Assembly: GCA_001771235.1 (NCBI GenBank)
Contig: METF01000045.1
Span: forward strand, 1 to 6,823
Source: Candidatus Zhuqueibacterota bacterium RBG_16_48_16
GTDB taxonomy: Bacteria > Zhuqueibacterota > Zhuqueibacteria > Residuimicrobiales > Sediminimicrobiaceae
DNA: 6,823 nucleotides
Direction: 5' to 3'
This document shows, piece by piece, positions 6,096-6,823 of this stretch (position 1 is the first letter of the stretch; the number at the start of each line of letters is the position of its first letter). Below the pieces are notes generated by a model that did not search any database, was not told where the DNA came from, and saw only the letters and a program-made list of their open reading frames with translations. The position numbers and the translations under genes were made by a program.

Positions 6096-6335
6096 GCCCA
6101 CGAAACACACGAAATAAAAGTCGATTACCACCAAAAAGACACTTTTAATATACGAGATGCAGAGAACGCAGTGGGCGCCGAGAATGACAAAATTTTTATA
6201 AAACCTCTACGCGCCTTTGCGACCTCTGCGCCTCGTTGAGATGAAAGAACACACGCGAGAATAGCATTTTCACTATTATCGAGCGTTCTGACGAGCATGT
6301 CAATTCCTTTCGTTTATTTTGTGCGTTTCGTGGGC
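6096..6335. repeat. 240-bp MITE-like element with 23-bp inverted ends
   Basis: The ends are inverted repeats of 23 bp (6096-6118 and 6313-6335) with 21 of 23 positions paired; they begin GCCCACGAAACACACGAAAT on the left and end GTTTCGTGGGC on the right. A second, imperfect inverted repeat is nested inside: ACGAGATGCAGAGAACGCA starting at 6152 faces TGCGACCTCTGCGCCTCGT (6218-6236). CCACGAAA-ACACGAAA ends and GCAGAGAACGCAG-type inner motifs resemble interspersed repeats I recall in many environmental bacterial genomes. It has no coding capacity. It lies 13 bp past the stop of the NTF2-like gene and is unrelated in sequence to the other repeats in this window. Confidence 0.8.
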
Positions 6336-6348
6336 GGAAGAATTTCAA

Positions 6349-6822
6349 CTATTCACCTCCGTCCGGGCTTTGATTGCCGATATCAATAAGCACCTTCCAA
6401 GCGCCATCCGTATCTTTTTGCCACACATTCAGGTACTTTCCATAACTTTTCTTCACCGCTCCGAAATCATCGATAGATGACAGCGTATATTTGCCCCAGG
6501 TGTAGCCCATTTCGCCCGACTGCGCCACATCGCCTTCCACCGGCTCCCAGGTCAGTGTATAATCATCACCCGCGCTTTTCATGCTGTTAAAGATATTTTC
6601 CCGGCCTCTCACCGGCTCCTGCCGCGCCGGCAGTTGCAGGGCGTTTTCAGCCAGGTATAAGCGGAAGGCTTCCGCCGCGCCGTGCTCCGCCGAGGCTTGA
6701 GAAAATTCCCTGTCCGTACGCAGCAACGATGCCCTCTCTTCCTCGATAGCCGATTTTTTCGAACAGCCCACCAGGACCGTTGTAGCAAAAACAGCCACGT
6801 ACAGAACGACGATTGATTTCAT
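6349..6822 (-). CDS. NTF2-like (DUF4440/SnoaL-type) lipoprotein
   Basis: A 157-residue protein of unknown specific function. Residues 1-20 form a lipoprotein signal: Lys2, a hydrophobic core and lipobox LVGC with Cys20 as the lipidation site, so it should be anchored in the cell envelope. The rest, about 27-150, fits the small cone-shaped NTF2-like fold: an N-terminal helical part (EERASLLRTDREFSQASAEH), an RGRENIFNSMKS segment, and a strand-rich C-terminal half with GYTWGKYTL, KYLNVWQKDTDGAWKVLIDIGNQ, the W-x-K-x-x-D/G-G-x-W-K pattern being typical of DUF4440. Such domains may be enzymes or ligand-binding units; no catalytic residue can be assigned. The start at 6822 is one base from the window end, so its ribosome site cannot be seen, but the MKS start fits the signal. 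It lies 432 bp upstream of msrBA with a repeat between them, so co-transcription is uncertain. Confidence 0.85.
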   Translation of the reverse strand: MKSIVVLYVAVFATTVLVGCSKKSAIEEERASLLRTDREFSQASAEHGAAEAFRLYLAENALQLPARQEPVRGRENIFNSMKSAGDDYTLTWEPVEGDVAQSGEMGYTWGKYTLSSIDDFGAVKKSYGKYLNVWQKDTDGAWKVLIDIGNQSPDGGE

Positions 6823-6823
6823 C

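Larger units (their letters stand above)
5917..6348. other. Intergenic region between the NTF2-like lipoprotein gene and msrBA
   Basis: No gene is seen in these 432 bp. A 240-bp inverted-repeat element fills 6096-6335. The stretch 5917-6095 holds the msrBA ribosome site and candidate promoter. The open frames found here in either strand are short and show no recognisable protein. Confidence 0.6.

Overview
This is a 6.8 kb window from a Gram-negative bacterium of roughly 50% G+C. The cell type is inferred from two proteins with lipoprotein signals, a periplasm-type MsrB-MsrA fusion and an exported thioredoxin-fold protein. The mix of gene types and the interspersed repeats would suit an environmental lineage such as the FCB-group candidate phyla or Desulfobacterota-like bacteria. 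No marker gene is present, so the lineage is not resolved.

All five recognisable genes lie on the minus strand, so transcription runs from high to low coordinates. In that order they are: a small NTF2-like (DUF4440/SnoaL-type) lipoprotein (6349-6822); an exported bifunctional methionine sulfoxide reductase in MsrB-MsrA order (5002-5916); a lipoprotein of the DUF255/YyaL family with an N-terminal thioredoxin fold and a helical barrel (2522-4762); a PfkB-family sugar kinase resembling 2-keto-3-deoxygluconate kinase (950-2029); and the first 191 codons of a GH42 beta-galactosidase with a signal peptide, cut by the left edge of the window (1-573).

The genes fall into two functional pairs. The MsrBA fusion and the DUF255 lipoprotein are both predicted to lie outside the cytoplasm and both depend on redox-active cysteines, so they may serve envelope oxidative repair. 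The sugar kinase and the beta-galactosidase suggest sugar catabolism. The spacers are wide (about 240-490 bp), so this is not a tight operon.

The most striking non-coding feature is that each of the four intergenic gaps holds one inverted-repeat element. Two gaps, about 4 kb apart, hold copies of the same composite element: outer ends TGAACGAAAA/TTTTCGTTCA nested around TGTCATTGCGAG/CTCGCAATGACA. A third holds an 88-bp palindrome with GTTTGTAGT/ACTACAAAC ends, and a fourth a 240-bp element with 23-bp ends. These look like non-autonomous MITE-like or REP-like repeats; no transposase is present. I saw no RNA gene, CRISPR array, phage gene or defence system.
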